Below, one piece after another: positions 63,521 to 64,000 of a stretch of 64,000 nucleotides of DNA (position 1 is its first letter; every line of letters starts with the position of its first letter). Below the pieces are notes generated by a model. That model searched no databases. It was given only the letters and a program-made list of their open reading frames with translations, and was not told the origin of the DNA. Made by a program: the position numbers and the translations under genes. The stretch comes from Phytophthora sp. 'mugwort' (taxonomy: Eukaryota; Oomycota; Peronosporomycetes; Peronosporales; Peronosporaceae). The stretch lies in assembly GCA_033558025.1 (NCBI GenBank), contig JAUCEF010000008.1:1612001-1676000 (forward strand), read 5' to 3'.

Positions 63521-64000
63521 GCATGTCGTAATCCATTCAATATCAATTTGCTTCGGTCAACTTGCCTTGCGTATGTCATGATCTTGTTCGACTTTAGATC
63601 CTCCATTCATCGTCGGATCCGGCCTCGGACCCTCCATTTTTCACTGGATCCGTGATCCTTGTAGCGAGCTTAGCTATTTAACCATATCTGAATCTCCCGG
63701 TTACATGAACACTCATTCTCCTCTCCATCCTTAGGTATACAGCCTCCTTGCACCCTCCCTCTCACTTCATCCGCCGTGGCGACCAACTCGCCAGGCGGGA
63801 AGCCTCCCCCATATTCTCTCACGGCCTCCCCGCGGAGCTTCTACCAACTTCGTCACGCCTACCACCAACTAATGAGCGTGAATTTCCCTCGTTCGCAATG
63901 CAGCCTCCCTGCAAACCTTCAACCTCAGGACCACTTGCAGCAACCAGCTTGCCGCCGTGGCTTGCACACTTAAGCTCCCTCGTCCTCATTCATTGGAAAA
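63521..64000. other. Unassigned DNA at the window edge
   Basis: Pyrimidine-rich DNA with several CAGCCTCC(T/C)TGCA words. No gene recognised. Confidence 0.4.

Noticed and set aside
1..64000. CRISPR arrays, bacterial operons or rRNA genes
   Set aside because: No regularly spaced repeats, no ribosome-binding-site pattern and no rRNA-like sequence; all evidence is eukaryotic.

Overview
The window is nuclear DNA from an oomycete, most likely Phytophthora or a close relative in the Peronosporales. The evidence is a secreted AA17-type copper monooxygenase with an N-terminal histidine, an RxLR/EER-like effector relic, short introns (60-80 bp), an oomycete-type initiator (TCAYTYTGCA-like) at two genes, and families of decayed Copia, Gypsy, LINE, piggyBac, pogo and Tc1-like elements. 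I cannot name the species.

Layout. 1-3.5 kb: no intact gene, one relic of a pogo-type transposase tail. 3.6-10.5 kb: gene island with an AA17 LPMO, a head-to-head pair of GT71-type mannosyltransferase paralogues, and a pseudokinase with a helical N-terminal half. 10.5-20.3 kb: gene-free, with short repeats, a TPR-like relic, a decayed Copia element carrying a hairpin MITE, Gypsy fragments, a Tc1/mariner-type relic, and an LTR fragment of family B. 20.3-23.2 kb: an intact, slicer-competent Argonaute, isolated among transposons. 23.2-30.9 kb: a Copia fragment split exactly at TTAA by a 4.4-kb piggyBac-like element. 31-38.7 kb: a long decayed Gypsy chromovirus (family B) with 5' LTR, PBS, gag, protease, RT/RNase H, integrase and chromodomain. 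38.9-40 kb: a LINE relic on the minus strand. 41.2-48.3 kb: two convergent genes, a 1,901-aa armadillo-repeat protein and a double-SANT protein. 49.0-51.3 kb: a solo LTR (family A) and a structurally complete pogo element. 52.2-58.2 kb: second gene island with an effector pseudogene, a mitochondrial carrier, a four-exon FAM161-like centrosomal protein and a cystathionine gamma-synthase. 58.7-64 kb: an inverted copy of the family A LTR, a plus-strand retroelement ORF region with coiled coil, and an inverted family B LTR inside it.

Genes and context. The intact genes sit in compact islands; convergent neighbours are 143 bp and 78 bp apart. Transposable elements make up most of the rest, often nested. 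Argonaute, the silencing effector, lies in the middle of a transposon-rich stretch. Secreted-protein genes (AA17, effector relic) lie at island edges next to repeats, as expected for the two-speed genomes of these pathogens.

The most unusual signals are: extreme enrichment of GGATC in family B and in the related-looking region at 60-63.6 kb; total loss of kinase catalytic residues in an otherwise intact gene; the exact piggyBac-in-Copia insertion with homopolymer-C termini; and the second gene island bracketed by inverted LTRs. Element boundaries and pseudogene limits are approximate unless exact ends are stated. No database search was possible.
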